In this document: one piece after another, positions 11,551 to 24,048 of the stretch
How positions within the stretch are numbered: position 1 is the stretch's first letter
How the letters are laid out: the number at the start of each line of letters is the position of its first letter
Origin: Psococerastis gibbosa
Lineage: Eukaryota; Arthropoda; Insecta; Psocodea; Psocidae
DNA length: 64,000 bases
Assembly (NCBI GenBank): GCA_963971405.1
Contig: OZ020485.1
Span: 36,103,921-36,167,920, forward strand
Direction of reading: 5' to 3'
Notes under the pieces: model-generated
What the model was told of the DNA's origin: nothing
Database searches by the model: none
Seen by the model: only the letters and a program-made list of their open reading frames with translations
Made by a program: the position numbers and the translations under genes

Positions 11551-11770
11551 GACATGTAACGTAGTGGTACGGACTCTGACTTTGACCTGAAAAGTTGTTG
11601 GTTCGAGTCCCACACTGGCTACAGTTTCTGACCATGCTTCGGAGGGCATGAAGAGCAGGCGGTCCTGGGCCTTCCTAGTTGAGTGTCAGAGAGGGTTTTA
11701 TAGCCATAACTCCGCTAGGTGGGCTTATTAATAGAAACAATAGAAAAGTCCTTATTTATTTATTTATTTA
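11551..11770 (+). mobile_element. SINE-1 copy, full length
   Basis: The 5' part is tRNA-like: GACATGTAACGTAGTGGTAC carries a box-A-like segment and TTGGTTCGAGTCCCAC a perfect box B. The body has CATGCTTCGGAGGGCATG, GGTCCTGGGC and TAACTCCGCTAGG blocks and ends in (TTTA)n. It starts 30 bp after the exon 3 splice donor. Confidence 0.85.
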
Positions 11771-12939
11771 AAGCAATCGACAGCCAAATTGTTAAACTTT
11801 ATGTCACTATATGCTAGTCGCTGTGCAATAATTCATTGCAGAAGAAAATTATACACGGAGTAGCCTGTACAACTACCGTAGTGTTTAAATCACCTTAATT
11901 AATTAATAAAACCCAATTTTTTGTTTAATCCGACACCGACACTTTTTAGTTAGACGTTTAAATTACAATTTACTGTTCTTATTGTCAATAATGCTTTCAG
12001 AAAATATACAGTATTTAATTTACAAAACATTGAAGAAGAAAATAATTAACCTGCAGCACTTCCATGAAAGACTGTCCCGTATGCGTATATATATATAGTA
12101 GAATAACAATGGAACCTATAAATCTAACAATATTTAATATGTGTCTGATATAATGTGCACTGCAATTATTCAACGTCAGCGGAAGCCCCAAAAGTACACA
12201 CAATAAACCCCTATTGTATACAAATCCGTACCATTATCGCCAGTGCTGGGGATGATAGCAACCAAGCTTCACAACGGAAAATAATTACTATAATAAACAT
12301 CAACCTAACTTGTGGATCTGCCCACCTGCGACTGCCGAGAGCGGCATCTTGCTCCTTCGGGGTCTCCCATAGGCGTACTGTTGGTATGCAGTTCGCAACT
12401 TCGGGAGTCGGGACTCGTGAGTCCAACGTAGTAACGAACTTATCATTTACAAAAGGTTTTAATGTCCACGAATATTCCATATATTTATCTTACTCTATTT
12501 ATTTATTTGTTGTTCAGTAGAAGCTGACGTAGGTTTTCTTACCTACCCATTGATCAGTCTTATCGCACACAGTCTTTCACGTGAAATATACAATATTGCA
12601 CATCAATCCAGCCATCGCGCAGTCTTATTCTGATCACAAACTTCAGCACTCACGAACATATCATATCCGTCACGTCAGAAACGTTCAGATAGGCGCTTCC
12701 AAAAGCCCTAAGTCTTTCCCACCAATCGCATGTAGGATGGGCGCCGCAGTTTCTTCTCCTAGCTCGCAGTTTTTTACCTTAAAACATTCGAAACAATGTC
12801 ATTAAAATGTATCATGGATGGTCATAGTGACCCTTAAAAGTTAAGCGGATTTAGTTCCCAATAACATTATTTATCCTATCTCAAAGCATTTGAAAATTCC
12901 TTGAGTAAATCTCCAACCGCATTTCCCGTGGATAGTGCC

Positions 12940-13310
12940 AACGCGGCCTTACTACGTTGAGTCCAAGAGAGCAGAGCTTGTTTCAAACTGCGGCAAACCT
13001 GGTAGTGTGGCAGGGGAACATGGTGGGACATGATAATGCGATGAGACTATACCAGTCAATCTACGAGCGTGTCGAGTCCTGGTCACCTCCGATTTAATCA
13101 TGTGACTTTACTGTGTTCCTCAAGTGGTTCAGAATCCACTATAATCAGGAGGTCCACCCTGTCAGTCAACTCCCCTTTCCGCGAGGTGAAAGAGTCTGCC
13201 CTTAGGGTGCCTCAAGTTAACAAACAGACTCATTCTCCCAGCCAGGCTGACAGGGTTGCTTAAAGCAGAAATGCTGAAAGCAGGCGTTGGAAACATCAAC
13301 AACAACATTT
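12940..13310 (+). repeat. GGTTCGGAATCC repeat, long variant
   Basis: Shares with 44289-44640 the blocks CGGCCTTACTACGTTGA, GTGGTTCAGAATCCACTATA, CCTCAAGTTAACAAACAGAC and CAGGCTGACAGGGTTGC, and ends in an AACAACAAC tail. The tail and the B-box-like core suggest a retroposed SINE-type repeat. The first 230 bp are shared in part with the short variant. Confidence 0.75.
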
Positions 13311-13897
13311 CCCGTGGATAGTCATATATATAGGTAGTAACTCTTGCCATAATCTCTCTCTTGAGTTGTATATTAGGTTTAGAATACTAAGGTCTGCCTA
13401 ATACAATATTGTTTTGGTGTTGTGACCTACGCTTACTCAGTAAATTTCTGGCGTGGTTCGTGGTGTTCAAAACTTCTCCCACAAGCAGTGGGAGGAGAAA
13501 AAGATAAACATATTTAGTGGGAATTAACAAACATCGTTTGCTCAGAAACTTTAATCAGCCTCTTCAAAGAGATGAAAATGAATTATTCATGTGTCATATT
13601 ACGCAATGAATAATTTAGGAAAGCCAATATGTTTTCTTGACTCCTCTTTTGTCTGCCATACCGTGAAATAGCCATCACGCAGAATTAACCAGGCACGCCA
13701 ATATGCAAATTCAAAAAACAAACTCGTTTAATTCTTAGGCTAACTCATGTAGAATGTCTATATTAAGAGCAAACAGGCCTCCACATTTTCTGTTTTTTTG
13801 ACAAAGTCAAATTTCTCAATCGTAGAGTAATGAATGACTTGTCATAAAGTGGAAGTAATGTTCCTAATCATTTTGATACATAGTATGTGGCCGTGGT

Positions 13898-13970
13898 TAA
13901 CACCAATTGGCCATAGTTTTGGAATTATTTTTTACTAATCAAGTACAATAACTGTGGCCAATTGGTGTTA
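13898..13970. repeat. Short inverted repeat (hairpin)
   Basis: TAACACCAATTGGCCATAGTT at 13898-13918 is the reverse complement, with one mismatch, of 13950-13970. The loop is 31 bp. It may be the ends of a tiny DNA element. Confidence 0.75.
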
Positions 13971-14548
13971 GTGGCCGCTACACAATGTACATCAACGCGT
14001 AGAGGAATATTTTTTCTACTTTATGACAGCTCATTTATAACTCTACAATCAATACGGTATTTCATGAGAAAAATTACTTTGGGACACCATTTGCAATTAA
14101 CTCATGTATATGTCTACATTATACCTTATACAGTATATACAATATACAGGTATATTACGCAAGTTGTTCCTATTAAACTCGCTCTTACGCAGTTACGCAC
14201 TCTTATTCTCAACAATTTTCTAAAATTGGTGATAGTCATGAAAGAGACTGTGATTGCTAAAATGAATAAAATTGTTCCACCTATAGTTCTATACAGTATA
14301 TGTATATAAAAGAGATGAAGCATTTTTTTCCCGCCAAAAATTTATATTTTTTTAATTTCTGGGCCTCCCACCACGTCTTCTATGACCATTGAAAAGTCGT
14401 AGAAGGATTTAAAAAAATATATTTTTTGCCAGCTTGAATGTCCCATCTCTCCTATATAGATCTCTAGTTCTACCTAAATATAGTAATATCGTTAAGTGTC
14501 GGCCATATTGGTGATGTTAAATACTGGCCCAAGTTACTACGCTATACA

Positions 14549-14731
14549 GGACATTTAGAGTAGTGGTACAGACTCCGACTGTCAACCGAAAGGTTGTTGG
14601 TTCCAGTCCCACACTTGCTAAGATTTCTGCCTATGCTTTGGAGGGCATGTAAAGCAGGTGGTCCTGGGTTTTCCTAGTTTAGTGTCAGGTTCGCTTAGTA
14701 CTAGAACAAGAAGTCAATATTTATTTATTTA
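14549..14731 (+). mobile_element. SINE-1 copy
   Basis: GGACATTTAGAGTAGTGGTA, TTGTTGGTTCCAGTCCCACA and GGAGGGCATGTAAAGCAGG match the SINE-1 consensus. Box B is mutated (GGTTCCAGTCC). Part of the 3' body is deleted, and it ends in a TTTA tail. Confidence 0.8.
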
Positions 14732-17529
14732 TGCATACTACAATATATACAGCTATATATACTCGTATATAAAACATATACATACTGTATATATATATAC
14801 AGCATACGTATGATTACGCTTCCTCAATTTCAGTGACATGACAATCAGCAAAACTGAATCTCTTGTGCACTTCACGTTGAATTTATTATATCCCCTTTGA
14901 GGAAGGAAAAGCTAAAGCGGAGATTGCTATGTAAATTTACTTTACCTGCTATAATATTCCATAACACGAACCTATGAACCATTTTAATAAAATTAAAAGT
15001 GCAGGCTAAAGTTTTCAACTTCGGGAAAGTACACATAACTCATGATAAAAAAAAAGGTTACAAGCAGCGGAGGTTTCATGTTTAACTAGCATGTGTATCA
15101 CTTTAAGCATTTATGTACTATTAGGTCAATTATATTATATCAAAACAACTTTAGTGGCGGGCGTATAAGCTTGCTAAATATTAAAATGTAAAAGAAAACT
15201 TCTTCTACTTCATGATATCTTATTGATATTTATTGTGAAACTTGGCTTAGATTTTTTAAAAAGACAGTGGGGGTTACCGATTTTCTCTTAAAATTCCAGA
15301 ATATTCTGTCAAAAGTGCATGTAGATTCCAGACAGCGTTTTCTATGAGCAATACACGCCTATGCTCCCTTCCCTTTTGAATAACGCCTGCTGCATTCACA
15401 AAGATAACACCAAAACAGCATTACCATATTGTAATTCTTGATTAACTAGGAGTCCATTCATTCTAAGCAATGGGACAAAGGACCCGGGTACGAAGGAAAG
15501 GGGGGGGGAGGAGGGAGAGGGCTCAACTTAATTAATTTACAGGCTCGTCGTTCTGACCAAGTTATATTTGATAAGAAAATTGAAGGAGGTCGTCTATTTT
15601 AGAAGTATTTCACTTCACTGTATTGTACTCATTTCAGAATAATGAATTCCAACTGGGGCAATATAGATATAGATCACAATATTAGTTTGAAATACGTGCC
15701 GTACGGTCGACCTAGACATAATTCACTCAATAAATAGCACTACAATATTATAAAAATGGAGAATTTCCGTTTTATGAGGAAAATATGAGAGGCGCAGTAA
15801 TAATAAATTTTATTGAATAGTCGTATTCAAATAATGGTATTACAAAGCGGAATTCTTAAAGTAGGCCAGCTATATAAAACAACAAACCTTACAAAATGAG
15901 CTCATTTGGAATATTTAAAAAATCTTACGACGATCACATTACAGTGATGGTGATAACATGGCCATAATCTGCAAGCGATATTGCCGCAGTTACTTTTGAA
16001 TGCCATCAAAATGGATTTTCCGTGGATTAATAGCAATATGAGTTAGCTCTTGAACAGCATCGTAAAAAAATGTTTTTTCTTCGGAATCCGATGATGAGGG
16101 TTCTATTACTCTCGGAAGGTATTGGTTTTCCAACCCACCCAATGATTACATTTCTCTTTTATTTTATTTTTTGTTCTCACTGGTACTTTGTTTCATGGTT
16201 CTGACGATGATCAACACAAAATCAAAAAATAAAATCATTTATATTGTATAACTAAGTAAATCTTGGCAGAGTTAAGGTTATATTAAGCCCTTTCTCATAG
16301 TCAGGGTCGTGACCATCTGGTTTACTTGCATTGCGAAGCATTACGTACCTGAAAATGTAGGACATAAGATTCTCAGCCAACAACTTTTCGGGTGAAGATC
16401 AAAGTTTTGGCCCCTTATCCACCTCATGTAAGAGTAGAACCAGTACGTAATGGGATGTAAATGTGGGTGCTTAAGTTATCAACGCGCGCGCCAGCGTATC
16501 ATCCAAGTTCCCCGTGCTGTGTGTAAACAAAGGTGAAACTTATGTTTCTATTATTGATAAACATTATAACAATAATAAATAGATTGTGTTTGTACCCTTA
16601 GACTATATAATACTCTAGACCCGCCATGTTAAAATTTCCGAGGGACCAACATAAAATGACGTCAAGCTATGGCAAAACACTCGGGTTACCTAGCAACAAT
16701 GTCTCTGTCTCATTTGTGTGGCAAGTTTTAAATCTAGGTTTGTTGAGTCGTTATTTTTATTATTTTCCAAGTCTGCCTAGTGTTTAACCAAAAGGTTTTA
16801 ATAGGCCTATAGCCTACTTCTATTTTAAAACTGAACTATTAAAAATTAATCCCAATTTCTTGTGTAAGCCTTTCAACACCACGAACAGAAAGAACATTGC
16901 TTAGAAATTTATTAATTTACTCGAGTTTATTTTTTTAATATCCGTAAATAGGCTAGAGAAATAGCCGTTCAACAGGTTGGCGCTGCACACGGTATTCCTG
17001 GTACAGGAGAACAGTCGTTAAACTTAGTCGTATTAATCATTCTGATGTTTCCCACCCGTTAAAATTACTCTGTTCGGCGTCATTTCCCTAAACCACTTTG
17101 TTCGCAATCATTGGATCATTTCACCTTTGAAACACTTATTTCCTCCATTATTTTGAGCATTTGTTTCCGTTATTGTCAGTTAAATTAACATTTAATCCAT
17201 ACTTTTCATTTTGACTTGTACAATATTGTATTTCCGCTGTACCATTTTCTCACCCGGCCTTGACAAGATTCCAAAGTGTTATATATAGCAGCAGATTAAA
17301 TTTAAGAACACAGAGAAACCATCCGTGTTGATGATTTGTGAACAGTGAGGTTACAAAGGGAAAAGCGCACGTTCTATTTTCAGATTTACTGTTGAGGGTG
17401 TTCCAAGCCATTAAACGAATTAACTACATCAAATGATGCAACACACTTGGGTTACTTGGAATTCCACTTAATGGCAGCAACCATTCTAAGGTGCGGCAGC
17501 CATCTATAGTAGCTGAATTTTTGTTGGTT

Positions 17530-17696
17530 TTTAAAAAAAAGATTAATCGTACACATACAATTTAATGAATGTATCCGATTGACCTCTTCAGTCGCCTCCG
17601 TAGTGAGCACCCGTGTTGAGTTACGACACGTCTCTGATCGCATGGCGTGCAGAGACTATCACAAGTAACCACGCTACCACCTTGCCATCGAAGTCT
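17530..17696 (-). mobile_element. SINE-2 copy
   Basis: Reverse complement of the SINE-2 seen at 39690-39866 and 45980-46160. It has CATACAATTTAATGAATG, TCCGATTGACCTCTTCAG and GTAACCACGCTACCACC in plus-strand order. It lies about 110 bp upstream of MATH-gene exon 4, so it may affect that acceptor. Confidence 0.75.
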
Positions 17697-17804
17697 TAGA
17701 ATGAAATTTAAATGTGAAATGGACCAGTGGTTGGTTTATCGAACGGAGCTTCCCATCTACTTTTAAATATAGTAGTTTACATGGTATTGTTTTTGTTTAT
17801 GCAG

Positions 17805-17944
17805 CTAAAAGAAACAAGTTCATCATCTCTACCAGAGAAAAGCCAACTGAGGGTCCAAGTAGAGTGGTGCGAGAGTTACTTGCTATTTCAAGCAAACTAT
17901 CACAAGTACGATGACGTTAGCAGAACACATAGTTACCAAATGAG
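17805..17944 (+). CDS. Triple MATH-domain gene, exon 4
   Basis: Follows TTTGTTTATGCAG, reads LKETSSSSLPEKSQLRVQVE, then WCESYLLFQANYHKYDDVSR, and ends in phase 2 before GTAAGT at 17945. The segment completes the third MATH-like domain (RVQVEWCESYLLF as the last strands) and leads into the coiled coil. Entry phase 0 matches the exit of exon 3. Confidence 0.8.
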
Positions 17945-18195
17945 GTAAGTTTGCGAGTATTCACAAAACATACAATAATTAAATACATAATTTAATAATG
18001 AAAAACAGTAGGTATCTAATTTACTGGCGACGCATTAATAAACGATAGAAATGTTAAAGAGGAGGTAGGTAGTACCAATTCAGAGTGAAATTTTATCTTA
18101 CCTTGCGTCAACAGTAATAAAAAAATATTATCAAATAAATATAAATAAAATATATCACTCAAATCAGTCCATATCAAAACTATGTTTTGGCTTAC

Positions 18196-18324
18196 CATAT
18201 AAACTATATGTCCGTTAAGACGGAGCTTTAGAGAACTGTTCGATAGGTACTGTCCGATAGATGTAAACAGCTGAATAAGCAGCATACCATTTATTTTATT
18301 TAAGACCTGCCTGGCCTTCAGCCC
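18196..18324 (-). CDS. Candidate internal exon on the minus strand
   Basis: On the minus strand TTTTATAATTATGCAG (to 18325) is followed by 43 open codons in phase 0, ending TATATG before a GTAAGC donor at 18195. It begins GLKARQVLNKINGMLLIQLF and ends LRLNGHIVYM. Both splice signals are good. It lies inside an intron of the plus-strand MATH gene, so it would belong to an overlapping antisense gene. The family is not recognised, and the length alone is not significant. Confidence 0.3.
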
Positions 18325-19562
18325 CTGCATAATTATAAAATCAATAATATTGTATCTTCACGTCGACTTACATGTCATTTTGGTTTGATTACTTTAAAAT
18401 AGCCTAGCGCTATCGATTTTGCAATGAAAACTATATCAAAACATGTGAATAGAGACTGCCTATAGTCATTACAAGCAACTGACAAATAGCAGATAGCCAT
18501 CTAAAGTAGTTTACTCGTAGATCAAAACGTCCGTCGTCAAATCTCAGCAAACAGCAAATGACAGCAGCCTCCCCCTCAAAGCTCAATCAACCTCTTTGTT
18601 AACTATAAGATTGATTTCAAAAGCTCTTTGATCATAAGAAAATAACGGTGACATATACTAGGGGTTGGCAACCTTTTTAGCAGTTAAGCCAAATTTTGAA
18701 ATGCAATTATCCGCAATGCATGGGAACAGGGCCGTTACTAGGGGTCCCAATTGCCGCCCCCGTGCAATTGGAATAAAATCCTACATACAGTATATCATGA
18801 GAAATTCCGGACATGCTTCATTAAAATTAGTTTCTTCAATAGTGTACGACACTTGCTTAGTCTAACGGCGCCTTACCCCTCCCACGGGGTCGACGGCACG
18901 ACATCTATTCATTAAAAGGATAAATTCAGTTCAATTATATGCTGCGAATATATCTTGTTAATAGATATTGTCCCTCATGATGGAAAAGATGGAAATGAAC
19001 CTCTGAATCCTAATTAAAATAGATAAGACTTTTGACTTCATACAAACTAACTATCGTATCTCAAAAATCAAAATGTACCATATCTACTACCATTGTATTA
19101 GTAGTTGCAGGTTCCACCAAGGGTCATGACTTAGCTCTAATTTCCAAGCGGGCGCAATTTAAGGGGAAATGTTAAAAAAAGTTCAGTATAGTACAATATT
19201 ACAGTATTATTTATTGAATATTAAACAATTAATCAGTAAAACCTATTAAAAATTATACATCTGCTACAAACCACTGAGTACTGGATGATAACTTTGTTTG
19301 CTAATTTGTGCTAAAATTTACCTAATTACGTATAATAAATTATAAATAATTAATTAATAAATTAAGTATAATAAAGTGAGATAGTTATAGGCCTATGGGA
19401 GTGGAGAGAGGATTTGACCTTGTCAAAAAAAAATGCGCATATATTGTATATTTTGTTTGATTTTATTTGAGCTCAAGTAGGTAGATATCGTACATTATTT
19501 ATTACAGTGGTACACGCACACACTAGCGTAGCCTACAACATATTGTTTCTATTTATTTACAG

Positions 19563-19773
19563 AAAAGAAATTGCCGTACTTCAAGCAGAGAATTATAGCT
19601 TGGAGAGACAACTTTTTAGTTATCAAAAAAGCATAGCGTATGCACATTCACGGCGAGCATACTCGGATGACCAAGGTACACCAGAGGGCCGCGACGAAGA
19701 TTATTATTACTATAAGGAAAGAAATTTCAGCATTGGTGACAGAAGTCTGTCTAATGATACAGATTATGCATGA
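19563..19773 (+). CDS. Triple MATH-domain gene, exon 5 with coiled coil
   Basis: Follows TATTTATTTACAG. The first base completes an Arg codon, then KEIAVLQAENYSLERQLFSY shows heptad spacing of a short coiled coil. Two ends are possible. Reading on gives a Tyr/Asp-rich tail and a TGA at 19771-19773 (560-residue product). Alternatively, a donor AAG/GTACAC at 19676 ends the exon in phase 1 at 19675 and joins in phase to the exon at 22204. Both could be used. Confidence 0.75.
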
Positions 19774-20990
19774 AATAGTAAGGTTAACGGAAACATGGAT
19801 AGAGACAAACATAACCGGAGGGTCAATCCAAGTCTAAAGAGAAGTAGCCAAAATAAAGACAGAACCACTTTGGAGTCGATTTGGACGAGATTATCGGAAT
19901 GGTTTTGGAATATTGGGGCTTTAGTTATTCGATCAACAAAGATTATTATACCAAAGTAGCAGCTACATTGGTCGGTGTGTGTGATGTTTGATGGGCGTCA
20001 AGCATAATTATTATTCTAGCCTTAAGGGGACATTCCAAATTTTTAAAAAGGTCACGGGAGTGCCAATTTATGTATTTCAGAATCTTCATTTTTGAAAACC
20101 TCCTAAAATAGTATATAAATTTTGAAAATACACAATAGATTAACTTACAGTGAACTATTGTTAATATAGAAAATCTGCAATTGCCTACCTATTTGTATCG
20201 GAAAGAGACTAACAATAGGTAGTTTGTTATTTTCTGAACATCTAATTGCTACGTATCATCAAAGTTTATTTCTATACTTTAAGGGGCCTTCAAATTTCAA
20301 TGTTCCCAAAATATCGTAGAGGGCGTGAAACTGTAAATTAATCCATTTCCCAAAATTGGCTCTCCCGCCATGTTTTCCAAAATGTGGATAGATTCTCATC
20401 AAGAGCTGGAGCAGGCGTGAGTTAAGAAACTCTTATTGTATTAAGACTTCAAAACATTATAATATGCCCAACAATGACTGATTATATCCGTCATATCTAG
20501 TTCACCAATTCTTAATCCACTGGGACCATTCGCTATTTGGGTAATCAAAATTATATTATTATTATTAATATCATTAATTTATGAAGCACCCAACATGAAT
20601 TGACTACCATCACAATTCGTTTTTTACCAGCATTGAAAATGCTGCCAACGATGAATGACACTGAAACCGCAAGAAATAAGAAATTATTTTTTTATTTGCG
20701 TGGTATGATGGCAAATTAATTCGAATTTAATGCTTGGCATTCGGGTTTTTCTCAATGGTCGCGTATCAAACCTAAATTTGTTTTTTATCATTGAGATTGC
20801 GCGTGGTATCGCAACCCCTAGGCTCTCAGCTCACTTCACAACTGCCACATCAGTGTGAGGTTTAAATAAGAGCAAGAATCAATTTAAGTCAAGTCTGATA
20901 GAGTACTAGGGAACTCCGAATTGATTACTATCTAGATTAGATTGGAACCAGGTATAACATTTAACCTTACAAATTGCTGTGGCGTTCTAT

Positions 20991-21150
20991 TTTTTTGTTA
21001 ATAAAAGGTTAATCGCATGCAAACAATTTATTGAATGTATCCGATTGACCTCCTCAGTCGCCTCAATGAGTAAATTAATACTTGGACGGAGTTACGACAC
21101 GTCTTTGTACGCGAGACTCGAACAAGTACAAGCACGCTACCACCAAACGA
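20991..21150 (-). mobile_element. SINE-2 copy
   Basis: Plus-strand order shows TTAATCGCATGCAAACAATT, GTATCCGATTGACCTCCTCA, GTTACGACACGTC and GCACGCTACCACC, the reverse complement of SINE-2. Lies in the putative last intron of the MATH gene. Confidence 0.75.
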
Positions 21151-21476
21151 TATTTGCAATGGAATGCCACGTCTAATTTTTAAACCAAGTTTTAAAAATA
21201 AAATAAAATTTAATATATATAGTAGCCGTTTTCCACATAAAATTTTACTACTTATGAAACGGGAAAGAAAATACATGAGAACTTAACCTACATTTAGCAT
21301 TGGATGTTTAATTTAAAACTTATATGGACTTGATAACATTACAATTGAAAATAGAACCAGATCCCAAGGGCCAGCTGACGTTCTAGACGGAAGGGAATGG
21401 GGCCTAGCTTAGAGCATATATTCGTTATGGCCATTTTTTATAAATATAGGCTACTGTACCTATATAGGTGGTGGCA

Positions 21477-21642
21477 AGGCCGTGCCCAGTTTTTGATTTG
21501 GGGGGGGGGGTCCAAAAAAAATTTACGTAATTTAGTAATGAATTATCCTAATGGATAAATTCTTCAAACCATACAGGTTTACATACAAAAATTTATTTGG
21601 GGGGGTCCGGACCCCACAGACCACCCCCTGGGCACGACCGTG
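21477..21642. mobile_element. Inverted-repeat element with GGCCGTGCCCA ends
   Basis: The left end GGCCGTGCCCAG and the right end CCTGGGCACGACCGTG are inverted copies, each followed inward by a run of G or a GGGGGGTCCGG block. The interior (AATTCTTCAAACCATACAGG) is the reverse complement of part of the element at 56313-56564, so the two are copies in opposite orientation. Confidence 0.75.
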
Positions 21643-22203
21643 GGTGCTGGAGTATGTGCGCCATTTCTGTAATACTTTCAAGCTTTAAACATTCCCCCCC
21701 CCCCTAAATAGGGTATATGCACTGAAAGTTATTTCTACTAAAAATATGCAACCCTCTTTTAAATGTGGAAACTAAGATTAATTATTAAACTACACCTACT
21801 TTTCCGAATAATTTTCCAACTGCAAGGGTATACGACGCCCATGCCAGAGCTTCAATTGCAATATTACGAGACAAGTCTACTTATTTATAAATGATGTATA
21901 TCGTAGCTCTGCTTATACATATTTTTATTCCTTTCGACTAATGTACAATAATACTATGCAATACTACATCAGTACATCATTAAATAACTTTATCTACTTT
22001 CAATATCGTTTGATCTTACTGCTTAATCGAAGGAGGCTGCATAGTGGACTTAAGTGCAATAGATGGGTTGATATGTACAGTTAGGTGTAAAAGGCCATCG
22101 GCCCTAATCTCGCTTCATAGCTACATTCATAAGTGCAATAGATAGGTAGGCCTACGCTTGTTTTTTAACAAACTTAGTTACATGGTGTTATTGTTGTGCC
22201 TAG

Positions 22204-22367
22204 CTTCTCCCCAAGACTGCTGGGCCCCCAGTCCGGAACCGGGCACGGACCCCGATCCCGACCCTGAGGATATTATTTTTACTAGTGACCTTCAGCAACA
22301 AACCCAGTTACTTGACTCCATGATTCTTGAAGATGCCATCGCGGATCCCACTACTAATACCAGATAA
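22204..22367 (+). CDS. Candidate alternative last exon of the MATH gene
   Basis: After TTGTTGTGCCTAG a 54-codon frame runs to TAA at 22365-22367. It reads SPQDCWAPSPEPGTDPDPDP, then EDIIFTSDLQQQTQLLDSMI and an acidic end. The local GC content is well above its surroundings, with proline and aspartate codons typical of real coding sequence. Its entry phase matches the exon 5 donor at 19675 (G joined to CT gives Ala), giving a 582-residue protein with an acidic C-terminus in place of the Tyr-rich one. Confidence 0.5.
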
Positions 22368-23279
22368 GAGTATTTAATTATTTTAATATTTTTCAATACA
22401 TATAGAACACACTTATTTCAGGATGCTATGCTAAAAAAACGCTACCGTTGCATTAAATTGTTTACCTGACAATGAAAGGAATAATTTTGCTCCCTGTTAC
22501 TATAATACAATGTACAAGGTACTGTCATTTGGCGTGTTGAAAAAACTAGTAAGCCATGTGTATTTTTTAGGTTCCCAATATGGGGACCTGACCTTAGACG
22601 GCCCACATGTAGTTACTGTACATGGTTTCTTACACCCCCCTTCCCCCAGTCTCTTCATATTCAGTATCATATCGTATTATAAAAATGTAAAGCCAAATAT
22701 TTCGATTTTTCGTGGATAGAAATTAAAGCTACCCTATTTATCGACTTATCTATCATACGCTTAACAGAGTGGTGCTCATGTATAAGTAACAATAAGGTAA
22801 AATGTACTTTATATATTCTACCCAAATTCAATTTATGGCTAAGTCAGTTTGCTAAATTTATCCCATAGTCTATTTACCTTAAGAACTTTATACGAGTAAC
22901 TAAGCATAGTATCCTGCACACCCACAATTCTCGTAACACTATTTCTCTGATTACACTTAGTTTGGTTCCCTCATTATTGCAATAGAATTTGTTCTGTTAG
23001 CATTATATAGCCTCCCTATCTGTAGATTTCCTCCTCACGCACATATTGTATACATATTACGTAGATATAACACCATCTAATTTAGTTATTTGTCAGTTCA
23101 ATAAATAACTACGATTTCTAAATAAGCCAATACCTATAACTTAGTGCCAAAATTAAAATTAAGGTCATGCTGTGATAAGTATTCTCTCTTATAGAGCGTG
23201 GCCCTGGTTCGAATTCGACGAAGGGTTAAGCAGTCGTTTTCCGAAAACTGTTTGATACATAAAAATCTAAAAAATAAAT

Positions 23280-23477
23280 ATGATCTATGGCCAGTTTAAA
23301 ACGTTTAAAAAACCATCGGCAAAGCTTTTGGTAAATCAGTGCTTCTCCCCCAACTATTGGAAAAATAGGACAGTGAACCTGACTAAAGAGGAAATTGTTA
23401 CAATCCTGTCTAAAAATATGCCTAATTACCCACCTGAAAAATATGGAAATGACACCATTGCGGCTGACCCAAACAAC
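23280..23477 (+). CDS. Possible small ORF of 65 residues
   Basis: ATG at 23280 opens MIYGQFKTFKKPSAKLLVNQ. The latter half (NLTKEEIVTILSKNMPNYPP) uses varied codons and looks more protein-like than neighbouring frames. It stops with TGA at 23478-23480. An in-frame stop lies 10 bases upstream of the ATG. No homologue or domain is recognised, and there is no clear splice site, so it may be a decayed exon or transposon piece. Confidence 0.25.
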
Positions 23478-24048
23478 TGACAAGTAATGCATCACAACAA
23501 CTCAAATTAGTTCATTTCGCCTTAAATTTTCCCCCTGCCCCCACTGGAAAAACGTACCCCCCAAAAGAAGAGACAATCTGGGTAATAAAGTTGGTATAGA
23601 AACATTGGGCACTGAACCTAAATAATAAATAAATAATGACTTTTTTTAGCTGAGACCACCCCGTACACATAGTCTATTTAAACTAGAGTAAGGTCATACG
23701 TTTTTTATAGGTTTTTGTTATCTCCAACCCTTTTCGGGAAAATAGACTTGACGTCGAATCCGGACCACCCAATTTGGGATAAACTTGTACCTATTTTCAT
23801 AACAAATACCTAGTCGTAGTTTCACCATAAAGAGGGTGGAGGGAGAATACTGCATGACTGTAATGGATGATATTTAATTAATACGCTCCAACCAATAATG
23901 GTTGCCTTAAATTAACACGTAAGAATAAACCCACATTTTAGTTAATACCACAGTTTATACTCCTTCTCCTCCTTCAGTAATAACACCAATTTTATATAAT
24001 TCTTGGAATGAATTGTAAATTAAGCATTGTAGAATTACTTACTTACGG

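Larger units (their letters stand above)
11522..17804 (+). other. Intron of the MATH gene
   Basis: A 6.3-kb intron from GTAAGT at 11522 to TTATGCAG at 17804. It holds SINE-1 at 11551-11770 and 14549-14731, the GGTTCGGAATCC repeat at 12940-13310, a perfect short hairpin at 13898-13970 and SINE-2 at 17530-17696. The GC-richer patch at 12300-12440 and the 14732-17529 stretch show nothing I can name. Confidence 0.75.

Noticed and set aside
5570-12068. Similarity of MEVLQINFFLL (minus, 5782) and MEVLQVNYFLL (minus, 12064)
   Set aside because: Only about 11 residues, and the surrounding DNA does not align; the first lies in a pyrimidine tract before a candidate acceptor.
12211-12480. Minus-strand 89-codon frame over a GC-rich patch (VRLWETPKEQDAALGSRRWA)
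   Set aside because: Looks like it may be part of a repeat, but no second copy is in the window and no domain is recognised.
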